Origin: Vibrio lentus
Lineage (GTDB): Bacteria; Pseudomonadota; Gammaproteobacteria; Enterobacterales; Vibrionaceae
Reading direction: 5' to 3'
Length of the DNA stretch: 64,000 nt
Assembly: GCF_030409755.1 (NCBI RefSeq)
Contig: NZ_JAUFQE010000003.1
Location: 124,001-188,000, forward strand
The notes below the pieces were generated by a model. The model had not been told where the DNA came from. It saw only the letters and a program-made list of their open reading frames with translations, and made no database searches. Shown here piece by piece: positions 8,798 to 15,953 of this stretch. The stretch's first letter is position 1; each line of letters begins with the position of its first letter. A program made the position numbers and the translations under genes.

Positions 8798-9193
8798 TCA
8801 ATCTTTCCAAATCGCGCGCGCAGGGCGCCCAGACCAACGGCTATCGTCTAAGACAAAGTAAACATCCATCGTATCGATGTAGTGATTGTCTTTGTCGATA
8901 AAAGGGAAGACGGTGAGTTTTTTAACCTCTTCTTGGCTTCGTTCAGGCTCCCCATCTCGGCTACGCCTTGGCAGTAAGGTAAAGACAGAAGGTGGGGCGA
9001 GACGAGATTGAGGAGAGACGGTGGCATTTCCACTGTCTCCGGTATAACCGTATAGGTTGTCTCGAACCTCGTTCATGGTGACACACCCTGAAACGCCGCC
9101 GACCTTATCGCAACTGTATTCGCTCTCAAAGCCCGCGCTGCAACCGGTCAGACCTAAGAGTATCGATAGTGAGAACAAAGAATGCCTATTCAT
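8798..9193 (-). CDS. traV: TraV, outer membrane lipoprotein of the F-type T4SS core
   Basis: 131 residues with a lipoprotein signal (SILLGLTGC, lipobox LTGC) followed by the characteristic GFESEYSCDKVGGVSGCV motif. TraV is the VirB7-like lipoprotein that forms the outer membrane core complex with TraK and TraB. It begins directly after traB with only two bases between them, so translation is probably coupled. The C-terminus (FVLDDSRWSGRPARAIW) fits the family. Confidence 0.93.
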   Translation of the reverse strand: MNRHSLFSLSILLGLTGCSAGFESEYSCDKVGGVSGCVTMNEVRDNLYGYTGDSGNATVSPQSRLAPPSVFTLLPRRSRDGEPERSQEEVKKLTVFPFIDKDNHYIDTMDVYFVLDDSRWSGRPARAIWKD

Positions 9194-9195
9194 GG

Positions 9196-10734
9196 TTATT
9201 CCTCACGCCCAAAGCCCACGTCGCTTAACCCTTGTTGGGTTATTTTTTGCGCTAATGGGTTGATGGGGGCAGTTTGAGTGGTTTGTGGAAGAGAGGGAAC
9301 GTTGGTGATGACATCCAAGAGCTGGTTGCTGTTGGAGACTTGCTCACGCTGCTCATTAATACGGGTTTCGTATTCATCGGCCAATAGGGGATCTAATGGA
9401 AAGCCTTCCAAAAAGACAATATTGACGATGGCACCAGGATTGACTTCCACTATCGGATGATAGAGCTCGGCCAGTTTGATGTAGTAGTCCGCCAATTTGC
9501 TGCCAACGCTTTCCGTGGCGCCGCCAAGCAGATTCAACCCAATTTTATCGCTGTTGATGCTTTGACTTGGTCCGAGCGCCGTCGGTGTCGTGGTTTGTGC
9601 CAGGGCTTTACCCGCATCACCGACACCTTGCAAGATCCCCGCAATGCCGGCCATTTGAACGATTTTACCGTTTTTCATAATGGTGGTACCGCGAATACCA
9701 TTGCGCCCAAAGTTAAACACGGTCGCATTGACGGGGATATCGAGAATATCGCCATTAGGGTGGATGCAGCTCATTCTATTGGTGCGAGCGACGCCGCGAC
9801 TGGATGAGATTTCGCCGTAAACGGCACCGGTGATCGTGCAATTCTTTAATTTGGATTGCTCACCGTTGGGTAAAATCCCCTGATTGACGGTCTGAAAGAC
9901 AATCGGTGAGGTATCCCCTTGTCCAGAGACGCCCCCATTAGCGTCTGCGCCGCCGGTGATCACGGCGGTCACAAAGGTGCCTGTTGGCACGTAGTTATCG
10001 GTCGTGCGACGGGATTGTCTCTCCTCTACACTGGCTTGCCAGTGAAATTCAAAACTATCAAAGGCATCCCCGCTAAAGGCCACATCATCTTGCTCTTGGT
10101 ACTGGAACTCATTCACCTTGGCGGTATCTATGTTGCTATTAATGGCCGGTCTTGGGGGAAGTTTGTATTGGCCAAAGGTGCTTCCCTGATGGATCTCTAC
10201 GCTATGTTGATTCGAAGGATCGCCTGCATTGAGGGCTGAGGCTAATTGCGTCTCAAGTTGGACCTTGAGCGCGTCAACTTCATCGAGCTTTTGTTGCATC
10301 TGCTGCTCAAGCTCCGTCAATTGGGATGCTTTATCGCGCTCATTGGCTTTTTTAATATTCTCCAACTCAGAGGTTAAGCTTTGTCCAAAGCGACTTAAGG
10401 TGCCTTCGAACCGCGCTAAGCTTTGCTCGATTTGGTTGATTTTATCTTGTTGAAACGTCAGGGCGGACTGGTTGTCTTTGTCGGTAAAATCATCGGTGAC
10501 GACAGCACCAAATCCGACGTCTTGAATGTCCTTGCTTTGCTCTTGGGGAGGCAATGTTAACCGCCAAACAGCAAAAGCCAGGGCGGCAAGCACCAGCAAG
10601 ACCGTGAACGTAATGGTGCGATTGCGCTTTCTTGTTACGGCATTGACCGTGCCACCGTCTTCAAAGTCACCGTCGGTATCTTTGAAGACGCGTTTTTTAA
10701 AGCGGTCAAAGGCGTCTTTGGGTTTATCGATCAT
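9196..10734 (-). CDS. traB: TraB, T4SS core complex protein (VirB10-like)
   Basis: 512 residues. An N-terminal cytoplasmic segment is followed by one transmembrane helix (ITFTVLLVLAALAFAVW, about residues 40-57) and a coiled-coil-rich region (about 90-175, with QLTELEQQMQQKLDEVDAL). The C-terminal VirB10/TraB domain contains VPTGTFVTAVITGGADANGG, the RMSCIHPNGDILDIPVN block and GAIVNIVFLEGFPL. TraB spans the envelope and links the inner membrane to the outer core. It overlaps the end of traK by 11 bp. Confidence 0.95.
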   Translation of the reverse strand: MIDKPKDAFDRFKKRVFKDTDGDFEDGGTVNAVTRKRNRTITFTVLLVLAALAFAVWRLTLPPQEQSKDIQDVGFGAVVTDDFTDKDNQSALTFQQDKINQIEQSLARFEGTLSRFGQSLTSELENIKKANERDKASQLTELEQQMQQKLDEVDALKVQLETQLASALNAGDPSNQHSVEIHQGSTFGQYKLPPRPAINSNIDTAKVNEFQYQEQDDVAFSGDAFDSFEFHWQASVEERQSRRTTDNYVPTGTFVTAVITGGADANGGVSGQGDTSPIVFQTVNQGILPNGEQSKLKNCTITGAVYGEISSSRGVARTNRMSCIHPNGDILDIPVNATVFNFGRNGIRGTTIMKNGKIVQMAGIAGILQGVGDAGKALAQTTTPTALGPSQSINSDKIGLNLLGGATESVGSKLADYYIKLAELYHPIVEVNPGAIVNIVFLEGFPLDPLLADEYETRINEQREQVSNSNQLLDVITNVPSLPQTTQTAPINPLAQKITQQGLSDVGFGREE

Positions 10735-11509
10735 GGGTGGCGCCTCCTCCGGTAATGAGATAGAGCGTGGTGGTTTGCCCAGGTTTTAACTGATAGGTAT
10801 CGAGCGCGGCTGAGCGTGCGGAATAGCTGTAGAACTGTGCGGTGGTCAGTGTCATGTCACTGCGGCTTTGATTTTTGAGTTGATAAACCACCCCAGAGTA
10901 ATCACGGCCAACGAAGACCGTTTGAGGGATGATGGCCAGTGACGCTGCATCTTTGGGTAAGGTTTTGGGGTCAACGTCGTGACGTTTAAAGCCGGCGATG
11001 GGGGCGCCATCATGAACAAAACGCATCATGGCTTTGGTGAGCGCTGTCATGGCGGCGGGGTAATCCGCCGCCTGCTCAGTCGGGCTTTGCTGCTCTTTAT
11101 AGTTTTGCGACCAAACAAACTCCGTGACCAAAGACGGGGTGGCTTTGGGGGTAATAAACAGCGCAAACAATCGCCCTTTTTCTGTCGTCAGGTGCGCGGT
11201 AAACGGTAAGGGAAGGTTAATTTTTAAGGTGATAGAGCCGGAAGCGTCTTTTTGGTTGCCCGTTGAGGTGCAAAATCCTTTCGGGCAGACGATCGAAATA
11301 ATACGGTCATTTTTGACCAGCAAACGGTTCACGTTAATGGAAGAGAGTGACAAGGGGATCGTGTCACCTTCGTCAAACTCATAGCTCACCATGGCGGCAT
11401 TTTCAGCTAGGGCAAAAGAGGGGATGAAAAAGACCACCCAAAGCGCGATGGACAAAAAATAAGGGTGCCATTGCGGCGATGGGGTGAATGATTGCTCATA
11501 AAGATTCAT
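10724..11509 (-). CDS. traK: TraK, T4SS outer membrane core component (VirB9-like)
   Basis: 261 residues from the ATG at 11509, which has GAGGTCG upstream and overlaps the end of traE by 14 bp. A signal peptide (YFLSIALWVVFFIPSFALA) is followed by the TraK domain with YEFDEGDTIPLSLSSINVNR and VCPKGFCTSTGNQKD. The C-terminal part (VFVGRDYSGVVYQLKNQS, then YSYSARSAALDTYQLKPG) is typical. TraK secretin-like protein assembles with TraV and TraB. Confidence 0.92.
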   Translation of the reverse strand: MNLYEQSFTPSPQWHPYFLSIALWVVFFIPSFALAENAAMVSYEFDEGDTIPLSLSSINVNRLLVKNDRIISIVCPKGFCTSTGNQKDASGSITLKINLPLPFTAHLTTEKGRLFALFITPKATPSLVTEFVWSQNYKEQQSPTEQAADYPAAMTALTKAMMRFVHDGAPIAGFKRHDVDPKTLPKDAASLAIIPQTVFVGRDYSGVVYQLKNQSRSDMTLTTAQFYSYSARSAALDTYQLKPGQTTTLYLITGGGATHDR

Positions 11510-12071
11510 CGGTGTCGACCTCGACTTCTTCAATGGAGAGTAAACCTATGACGCCTTGGTCATAGCTAAAGTTGACTTGATACCACTTCATCTCCGGCTC
11601 TAGGGCGCGTTGGCCTACGTGCTTTTGGAGTTTCCCATAGAGTTGCACTTGGAGAGTGTTGAGAGAAATACGGACAGACTCGACAGAAAATTGGCTGCTG
11701 ATGTTGTCTTTTTTAATTACCGTGGCTTCTCGAAGCAACTTAGGTTGAACGATGTGCCAGCTTGTCTCGTCTAAATATTCAAGTAACTGACCAAACTGAC
11801 GTCCAACGCTGCCTGGCGTAATGTTGAGTTTCAAGTAGAGAAGATAATCCGCCATTTGCTCAAGATAAGGCTCATCGACTGTGCCATCCGAAACCGTAAA
11901 GGCTTGAGAGAGGGTGGGTGGGATTAGGGTTCGGCTCTGATGGGTAAGGGCTTGATAACTGGTGTAACCCAGCACCAGGTTAGTGATAAGCATGAAAAGA
12001 AAGCCTGCACTCAAAAAAAGGTTGAGGAGACTTTTGACGGCCAGCTTATCCCGTTTAACAAACGGGTCCAT
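11496..12071 (-). CDS. traE: TraE, F-type pilus assembly inner membrane protein
   Basis: 191 residues from the ATG at 12071, preceded by AAGGAGA. One N-terminal transmembrane helix (LFLSAGFLFMLITNLVLGY) is followed by a periplasmic domain with the family features TLIPPTLSQAFTVSDG and YLEQMADYLLYLKLNITP. This is the VirB5/TraE-class protein of the F-type system. It is packed between traL (15 bp away) and traK (overlap). Confidence 0.92.
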   Translation of the reverse strand: MDPFVKRDKLAVKSLLNLFLSAGFLFMLITNLVLGYTSYQALTHQSRTLIPPTLSQAFTVSDGTVDEPYLEQMADYLLYLKLNITPGSVGRQFGQLLEYLDETSWHIVQPKLLREATVIKKDNISSQFSVESVRISLNTLQVQLYGKLQKHVGQRALEPEMKWYQVNFSYDQGVIGLLSIEEVEVDTDESL

Positions 12072-12085
12072 GATGAAGGGTCTCC

Positions 12086-12388
12086 TTAGAAAATCCAATA
12101 GCGACGACAGGCTGAGGGGGTACGCTTAAAGAGGGCGGGGCTGACAAAAGAAGCGCCCCACCAATAGAGTGACAGGGTAACGATATTATCACCGTATTGT
12201 GATTTGATGTAACGCAACCCCCCAAACCAAGCCAGCGATAACGTCAGCCCTATCATTTCGTGTTTAAGCCAGAATGAGAGGCCAAAAATGCAGAGGGCAG
12301 GCACGAGTTCATCAACAGGGAACCCGAGCCAGCGGCGACCTTTGTTCATGTGTTTTGGGATAGAGAAAAACTGATGAGGGTCTTCCAT
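12086..12388 (-). CDS. traL: TraL, F-type pilus assembly protein
   Basis: 100 residues, close to F TraL (91). The N-terminal motif FSIPKHMNKGRRWLGFPVDE is strongly conserved in the family and is followed by two hydrophobic segments (LVPALCIFGLSFWL and MIGLTLSLAWFGGL). The inner membrane protein is needed for F pilus assembly. Start is an ATG with AAGGAGT upstream, 9 bp after the traA stop. Confidence 0.93.
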   Translation of the reverse strand: MEDPHQFFSIPKHMNKGRRWLGFPVDELVPALCIFGLSFWLKHEMIGLTLSLAWFGGLRYIKSQYGDNIVTLSLYWWGASFVSPALFKRTPSACRRYWIF

Positions 12389-12397
12389 TGTGACTCC

Positions 12398-12685
12398 TTA
12401 ACCTAAGCCGACGAGTGGCGCTCCAACATTCCACAAGACTGAGCCACCAATGAACCCGCCAACGGCCGCAAACCAGTTACGGCTCATCAGTCCAGTGACG
12501 ACCGCCCCCGCAAGCCCTGTGCCTAGCATGGCGGTTTCAACCGCAGAGCCTTTGCCCGCCGTGTCTTTCATGGCTTGCTTACCTGACGCGAAGATATCGG
12601 CAGCCAGAGCAGGCTGAGTGATAAGAAGTGTCGAAACAGCAACGCCAAGCCCGACAAGGAGGGTGCGCTGGGTGCGTGTTTTCAT
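12398..12685 (-). CDS. traA: TraA, F-type conjugative pilin precursor
   Basis: 95 residues. A long leader with a basic start (MKTRTQRTLLVGLGVAVSTL) ends in a QPALAA cleavage site, leaving a mature pilin of about 66 residues with two hydrophobic segments (AMLGTGLAGAVVTGLM and AAVGGFIGGSVLWNVGAPLV), the layout of F pilin. It opens the tight traA-L-E-K-B-V-C run. Start ATG has AAGGA upstream. Confidence 0.9.
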   Translation of the reverse strand: MKTRTQRTLLVGLGVAVSTLLITQPALAADIFASGKQAMKDTAGKGSAVETAMLGTGLAGAVVTGLMSRNWFAAVGGFIGGSVLWNVGAPLVGLG

Positions 12686-12763
12686 AATAAGTATCCTTAT
12701 TTAATGATAAAATTATCAAGTACATGGTCAGGATGGAGGGAAAGGGGGCTCCCTCCCACATCC

Positions 12764-13129
12764 TTAAGAAAACATCGAAGATTTCGCGTACTTCAAACCA
12801 CGATTACGGCTCACATGTTGCTTCCAATTTTGAGCGCTAATGATGGTGTTCTTAAGCTTCCGATAACGTTTTTTACAAGCATTATTTGAGGTTGGGAGAG
12901 TGAGACGATTAACTGACTGAGCTTGTTTTTGAACCGCGACCAAATGAACGCCCTTCCAACAGAAAGGAAATGCAAGGTGCCCAGTAAAAGGCAACAAAGC
13001 GGCAAACGCCATGTGTTCACGCCCAACCGTTCCCAGTTCTTTGATGCTGACAAAATCACCTTGTTCAACAAAGTGGCCTAATAAACTCGCGGCCTCATCT
13101 TCACGACAATATCCGTAGATAATTTGCAT
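12764..13129 (-). CDS. Hypothetical protein between traY-like gene and traA
   Basis: 121 residues from the ATG at 13129, with AAGGAG eight bases upstream. No signal peptide or clear motif. The N-terminal half is hydrophobic-aromatic (MAFAALLPFTGHLAFPFCWK) and the C-terminal half is strongly basic (CKKRYRKLKNTIISAQNWKQ), so nucleic-acid binding is conceivable. I do not recognise the family. Its place between the TraY-like gene and the pilin gene, where F carries only traY-traA, makes it a candidate regulatory or relaxosome accessory gene. Confidence 0.55.
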   Translation of the reverse strand: MQIIYGYCREDEAASLLGHFVEQGDFVSIKELGTVGREHMAFAALLPFTGHLAFPFCWKGVHLVAVQKQAQSVNRLTLPTSNNACKKRYRKLKNTIISAQNWKQHVSRNRGLKYAKSSMFS

Positions 13130-13474
13130 CGTCCACACTCCTTGTTAGGGCATTGTTTTGTTCTTTTAAAAAAAACAAAACGATGGGCTCTCTTTCAAGA
13201 GCCGTGCTACAAACTGGCTTGAGCATTCTTGTAGTAGAAGGCGCACATCCAAAGGATGTGGTGTCTGGTATTCCCAAGTAACTCTATTTCACCACTCAAC
13301 CAGCGTGCTTAATTGAGTAGAAAAACAGCCTTGGACGTCGCCCCAGAGAGGGCTCCTGAATTTGTTAGGCATATTACGCAGGCCTGCGCCCCTCTGCGGC
13401 GCTTTTTGCAATAGTGAAGGCAGCCCACCTTCGAGGCCATCTGAGGTAATAATCCCAGACGGCAATCTCATTCG
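13130..13474. other. Non-coding interval between the traA-side gene and the traY-like gene
   Basis: About 345 bp with no gene I can support. A short hairpin (CACATCC-AAA-GGATGTG near 13246-13262) and a GC-rich inverted stretch near 13385-13405 are visible. A 60-codon open frame here lacks a ribosome-binding site and overlaps the traY-like stop, so I left it out. The interval may hold an untranslated leader or the promoter of the pilin operon. Confidence 0.4.
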
Positions 13475-13654
13475 TTACAGCGACCAATTAGGAAAACGTT
13501 TGAGGTGATCTTCTAATCGAAGTTTCCCTTCGCGCTTTTTGGCCCGCTCTGCTCTTTTCGCCGATAGCGTTAACGTTTTATTCGCCTTTGATGAAAGATT
13601 AAAAGCGATACCGACTTCCTTGTTCTCAACCATACATTCTGATTTAAAATTCAT
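13475..13654 (-). CDS. TraY-like ribbon-helix-helix relaxosome protein (59 aa)
   Basis: A short gene with an AGGAAG ribosome-binding site eight bases before its ATG. The product is a single ribbon-helix-helix unit: a beta-strand-like GIAFNLSS, a basic helix (LSAKRAERAKKREGKLRLED) and the ending HLKRFPNWSL. That ending resembles the RLKDHLHRYPKF-type end of each F TraY repeat. F TraY has two such repeats; this protein has one and would act as a dimer. TraY binds near oriT and the tra promoter and helps the relaxase. Position upstream of traA matches F. The IS element at 13.8-15.3 kb lies just upstream of it and may have cut it off from its natural promoter. Confidence 0.65.
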   Translation of the reverse strand: MNFKSECMVENKEVGIAFNLSSKANKTLTLSAKRAERAKKREGKLRLEDHLKRFPNWSL

Positions 13655-13780
13655 ACAAAAGTCTTCCTAAATAGAAAAAACCGAAACGCTCTCGTTCAGA
13701 CCGAAACATCAATGATTCATGTAATCGCTCACTGGCGTCTAATTTTGTTGGGTTTGTGACTGACTTATCATTTCTTGAAT

Positions 13781-13804
13781 TTAACATAATGTAAATAATA
13801 CGCA
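13781..13804. repeat. 24-bp inverted repeat, left copy
   Basis: TTAACATAATGTAAATAATA followed by CGCA. The exact reverse complement occurs at 15479-15502, on the other side of the insertion sequence. Each copy contains the small palindrome ACATAATGT. Without the IS the two copies would be about 190 bp apart, which fits a pair of operators or relaxosome sites in a control region. Confidence 0.85.
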
Positions 13805-13830
13805 TAAAAACTGTTAGAGCAATTTAGTAA

Positions 13831-15313
13831 TGTCCGGTTTGAGCCATTTTAAAATGTCCTCCTAAGCTTACCTATATTGGTCTGCTTAGGAGTTATCCGG
13901 ATGCTTATTACTATGAGTGAAAAAGATATTCAGCGATTCAAGGTGCTTACTGACGTACGTGAAAAACGACTACGCCAAGTTGACGCTGCTATCATTTTGA
14001 ATCTGTCTGCGCGTCATATCCGACGTTTGGTAAACAAACTTGTCTCTCTTGGCGCTCAAAGTCTTACACACGCAGCGCGTGGACGCCCAAGTAATCGACG
14101 CTACTCAGAACATTTCAGAATTGAAATACTGAAACTTATCCGTGAGCATTACTCTGACTTCTCACCAACGTTCGCTCTGGAAAAACTGACTGAACGACAC
14201 AATCTATCCGTCTCTAAAGAAACACTCCGTCAATGGATGATCGCCGACGGACTGTGGCTTCCACATTCACAACGCAAACCTCGAGTCTATCAGCCTCGTT
14301 ACCGTCGTGATTGCTTGGGCGAACTTATCCAAATTGACGGCTCCCATCATGACTGGTTTGAAGGCCGCAGCGACAAATGTTGCCTATTGGTGTTCATTGA
14401 TGATGCGACTGGCCGTTTGATGAACCTAAGATTCAGCGAGACAGAATCCGCATTTGACTACATGTTGACCACGCGTGAATACCTCAATGAGCACGGTAAA
14501 CCCATCGCGTTTTACAGTGACAAGCACTCAATTTTTCGAGTGAATCAGGAGAAACACAAACAAGTTGGCCAAACTCAATACGGGCGTGTGCTGAAAGAAC
14601 TGGCCATAGAACTCATCTGTGCCAACAGCTCCCAAGCCAAAGGCCGCGTTGAGCGAGCCAACCTCACGCTGCAAGACCGGCTGGTTAAAGAGATGCGCTT
14701 ACAAGGTATCGACACCATCGAACAAGCCAACGCCTGGCTTCCCTACTTCACCGCCGATTTTAACCATCGCTTTGCTAAGCCCGCTCAATACCCAAAAGAC
14801 ATGCATCGTCCGGTTCGAGAGTCCAAGCAAGAACTCGACGATATTTTCAGTTGGCAAGAAACCCGCAAGCTCTCAAAGTCGCTGACATTTCAATACGATA
14901 AAGTGATTTATCTCATTGAACCTACTGAAGAAAACAGCCGACTAGCGCACGAACACGTCAAGATACTCGACTACCCAAACGGTGAAATCGCCATCCAATA
15001 CGGGCATCGAAAACTCGAATTCAAAACCTTCGACAAACTCGAGCATGTTCAACAAACCCAAATCGTCGACAACAAACGCCTCGGCCAAGTTTTAAAGTTT
15101 GCTCAGCAACAACAAGAAGAATTCGAACAACAACAGCAACGAACCCGCAGTAAGAAAGCCCCCAAACGCCGCGCGCAACAAAGAGCCCTTCAAACTGCCC
15201 CTCGAACCATCAACCCAGTGCTCACCGAACCATTCAAAGCCTCCAGTCGAAAGACCTAACAACGGGACATTTCTATTTGGGACAAATGAGGACATTTTAA
15301 AATGGGATTGACA
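13831..15313. mobile_element. IS1202/ISNCY-type insertion sequence
   Basis: The element carries one transposase gene. Matching terminal sequences are CCATTTTAAAATGTCCTC at 13844-13861 and its reverse complement at 15289-15306; a TGTC lies a few bases outside each. The exact ends are uncertain because the outermost bases do not align without a gap, and I see no clear target duplication. The element lies between the traY-like gene and the replication region. Confidence 0.75.
13901..15259 (+). CDS. ISNCY/IS1202-family transposase (DDE)
   Basis: 452 residues from the ATG at 13901, with AGGAG eight bases upstream. An N-terminal helix-turn-helix (LSARHIRRLVNKLVSLGAQS) is followed by a second DNA-binding region and an rve-type catalytic core. 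The core shows IDGSHHDWFEGR (first Asp), FIDDATGRLMNLRFSETES, FYSDKHSIFR (second Asp) and SSQAKGRVERANLTLQDRLV (Glu). The glutamine-rich, basic C-terminus (QQQQEEFEQQQQRTRSKKAP) is typical. The gene is intact, so the element may be active. Confidence 0.9.
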   Translation: MLITMSEKDIQRFKVLTDVREKRLRQVDAAIILNLSARHIRRLVNKLVSLGAQSLTHAARGRPSNRRYSEHFRIEILKLIREHYSDFSPTFALEKLTERHNLSVSKETLRQWMIADGLWLPHSQRKPRVYQPRYRRDCLGELIQIDGSHHDWFEGRSDKCCLLVFIDDATGRLMNLRFSETESAFDYMLTTREYLNEHGKPIAFYSDKHSIFRVNQEKHKQVGQTQYGRVLKELAIELICANSSQAKGRVERANLTLQDRLVKEMRLQGIDTIEQANAWLPYFTADFNHRFAKPAQYPKDMHRPVRESKQELDDIFSWQETRKLSKSLTFQYDKVIYLIEPTEENSRLAHEHVKILDYPNGEIAIQYGHRKLEFKTFDKLEHVQQTQIVDNKRLGQVLKFAQQQQEEFEQQQQRTRSKKAPKRRAQQRALQTAPRTINPVLTEPFKASSRKT

Positions 15314-15478
15314 AAAACAAACTATTGATTTTAATAGAAATTAAATGATATTTAACGTAGGGCTTGTTTAAATTTTATATAATTAATAGATTAATTATTT
15401 TAATTTCCACATCTCAATATGCTATAAATTTTTCTAAGGTTATTTTTATCTTTTTGTTATTTATGGATTTTTCATACC

Positions 15479-15502
15479 TGCGTATTATTTACATTATGTT
15501 AA
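15479..15502. repeat. 24-bp inverted repeat, right copy
   Basis: Exact reverse complement of 13781-13804. It lies about 38 bp upstream of the -35 box of the short RNA promoter at 15540. Confidence 0.85.
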
Positions 15503-15539
15503 CAATTAACCATCAAGAGAGCATTTTGAGACTTCGAGA

Positions 15540-15569
15540 TTGAAATCTCAGGTGACGACACGCTATAAT
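15540..15569 (+). promoter_or_regulatory. Sigma70-type promoter of a short RNA
   Basis: TTGAAA at 15540-15545 and a perfect TATAAT at 15564-15569, 18 bp apart. Expected transcription start is about 15576. Confidence 0.6.
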
Positions 15570-15575
15570 TGCCTG

Positions 15576-15642
15576 AGGTCTATAAGGTTAAAACACACAA
15601 CATTGCTCATTAACCTGTAGTGCCCAATGTTGTGTGTTTTTT
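15576..15642 (+). ncRNA. Candidate small RNA in the replication control region (about 67 nt)
   Basis: Between the promoter at 15540-15569 and a very stable terminator hairpin. The hairpin has a 16-bp stem (15590-15605 with 15625-15640), a 19-nt loop and a T run. The segment has no open reading frame. It lies upstream of the RepA-like gene, where IncFII-type replicons encode their antisense copy-number RNA. Those RNAs are transcribed against the rep leader, while this one runs towards rep, so it may instead act in trans on a partly matching leader sequence, or be an attenuated rep transcript. Confidence 0.45.
15590..15642 (+). terminator. Strong hairpin terminator
   Basis: AAAACACACAACATTG pairs with CAATGTTGTGTGTTTT, followed by TT; the uracil tract is better on the plus strand. 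Confidence 0.75.
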
Positions 15643-15692
15643 CTAGGATTTAGAGTGTGTTAGAGGTGGTACTCTGACTATATAGCACTCGC

Positions 15693-15728
15693 AAAAAAGC
15701 CGTCTCCCCAATAGTAGACGGCTTTTTT
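15693..15728. terminator. Bidirectional intrinsic terminator
   Basis: AAAAAAGCCGTCT pairs perfectly with AGACGGCTTTTTT across a 10-nt loop. It separates the short RNA from the rep leader, so the rep transcript probably starts downstream of it or depends on read-through. Confidence 0.8.
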
Positions 15729-15774
15729 GTGTCTAAAAAACCAGCGTTTGATTTCTTTTATCGGTTGAGATAGC

Positions 15775-15808
15775 GTGAAATTTCACCGTTTGGACGACCA
15801 ATCCAAAC
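15775..15808. promoter_or_regulatory. Palindrome and stem-loop in the rep leader
   Basis: A perfect 12-bp palindrome GTGAAATTTCAC (15775-15786) is followed at once by a stem-loop: GTTTGGA and TCCAAAC with the 7-nt loop CGACCAA (15788-15808). In IncFII/IncB-type replicons small stem-loops upstream of the leader peptide are targets of the antisense RNA. The similarity is in layout only. Confidence 0.45.
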
Positions 15809-15836
15809 ACCCCAAAAAACTATTGGACCTCAAAAT

Positions 15837-15935
15837 ATGACCTTGACTCAGCCTTGGCGTGGGCTAAAGCCCAAACAACACATTCTCAATAACACCGCTT
15901 GTTTATCCCTCGGGATGAAGTGCTGTGTGTTTTAA
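15837..15935 (+). CDS. Leader peptide upstream of the replication initiator (32 aa)
   Basis: A 32-codon frame begins at ATG 15837 and stops 18 bp before the rep ATG. Its last codons lie in a second repeat that is partly complementary to itself (AACAACACA near 15880, TGTGTGTT near 15924). In IncFII-related replicons translation of a leader peptide (Tap/RepL type) opens structure around the rep start. The size, position and overlap with structure fit that arrangement, but the peptide sequence itself (begins MTLTQPWRGLK) is not one I recognise. Confidence 0.45.
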   Translation: MTLTQPWRGLKPKQHILNNTACLSLGMKCCVF

Positions 15936-15953
15936 ACGTGGACGGTGAATGTT

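Noticed and set aside
12811..13071. 86-codon minus-strand open frame
   Set aside because: Lies wholly inside the 121-aa gene at 12764-13129 in another frame; no independent start signal.
13289..13471. 60-codon minus-strand open frame next to the traY-like gene
   Set aside because: No ribosome-binding site, overlap with the traY-like stop region, and a composition that looks like non-coding GC-rich repeats.
13831..15313. Target site duplication of the IS1202-type element
   Set aside because: The flanks do not show a convincing direct repeat, and the outer ends of the inverted repeats do not align without a gap, so I do not claim one.
15589..15732. CRISPR-like repeats
   Set aside because: The repeats are arms of two terminator hairpins, not spaced direct repeats.
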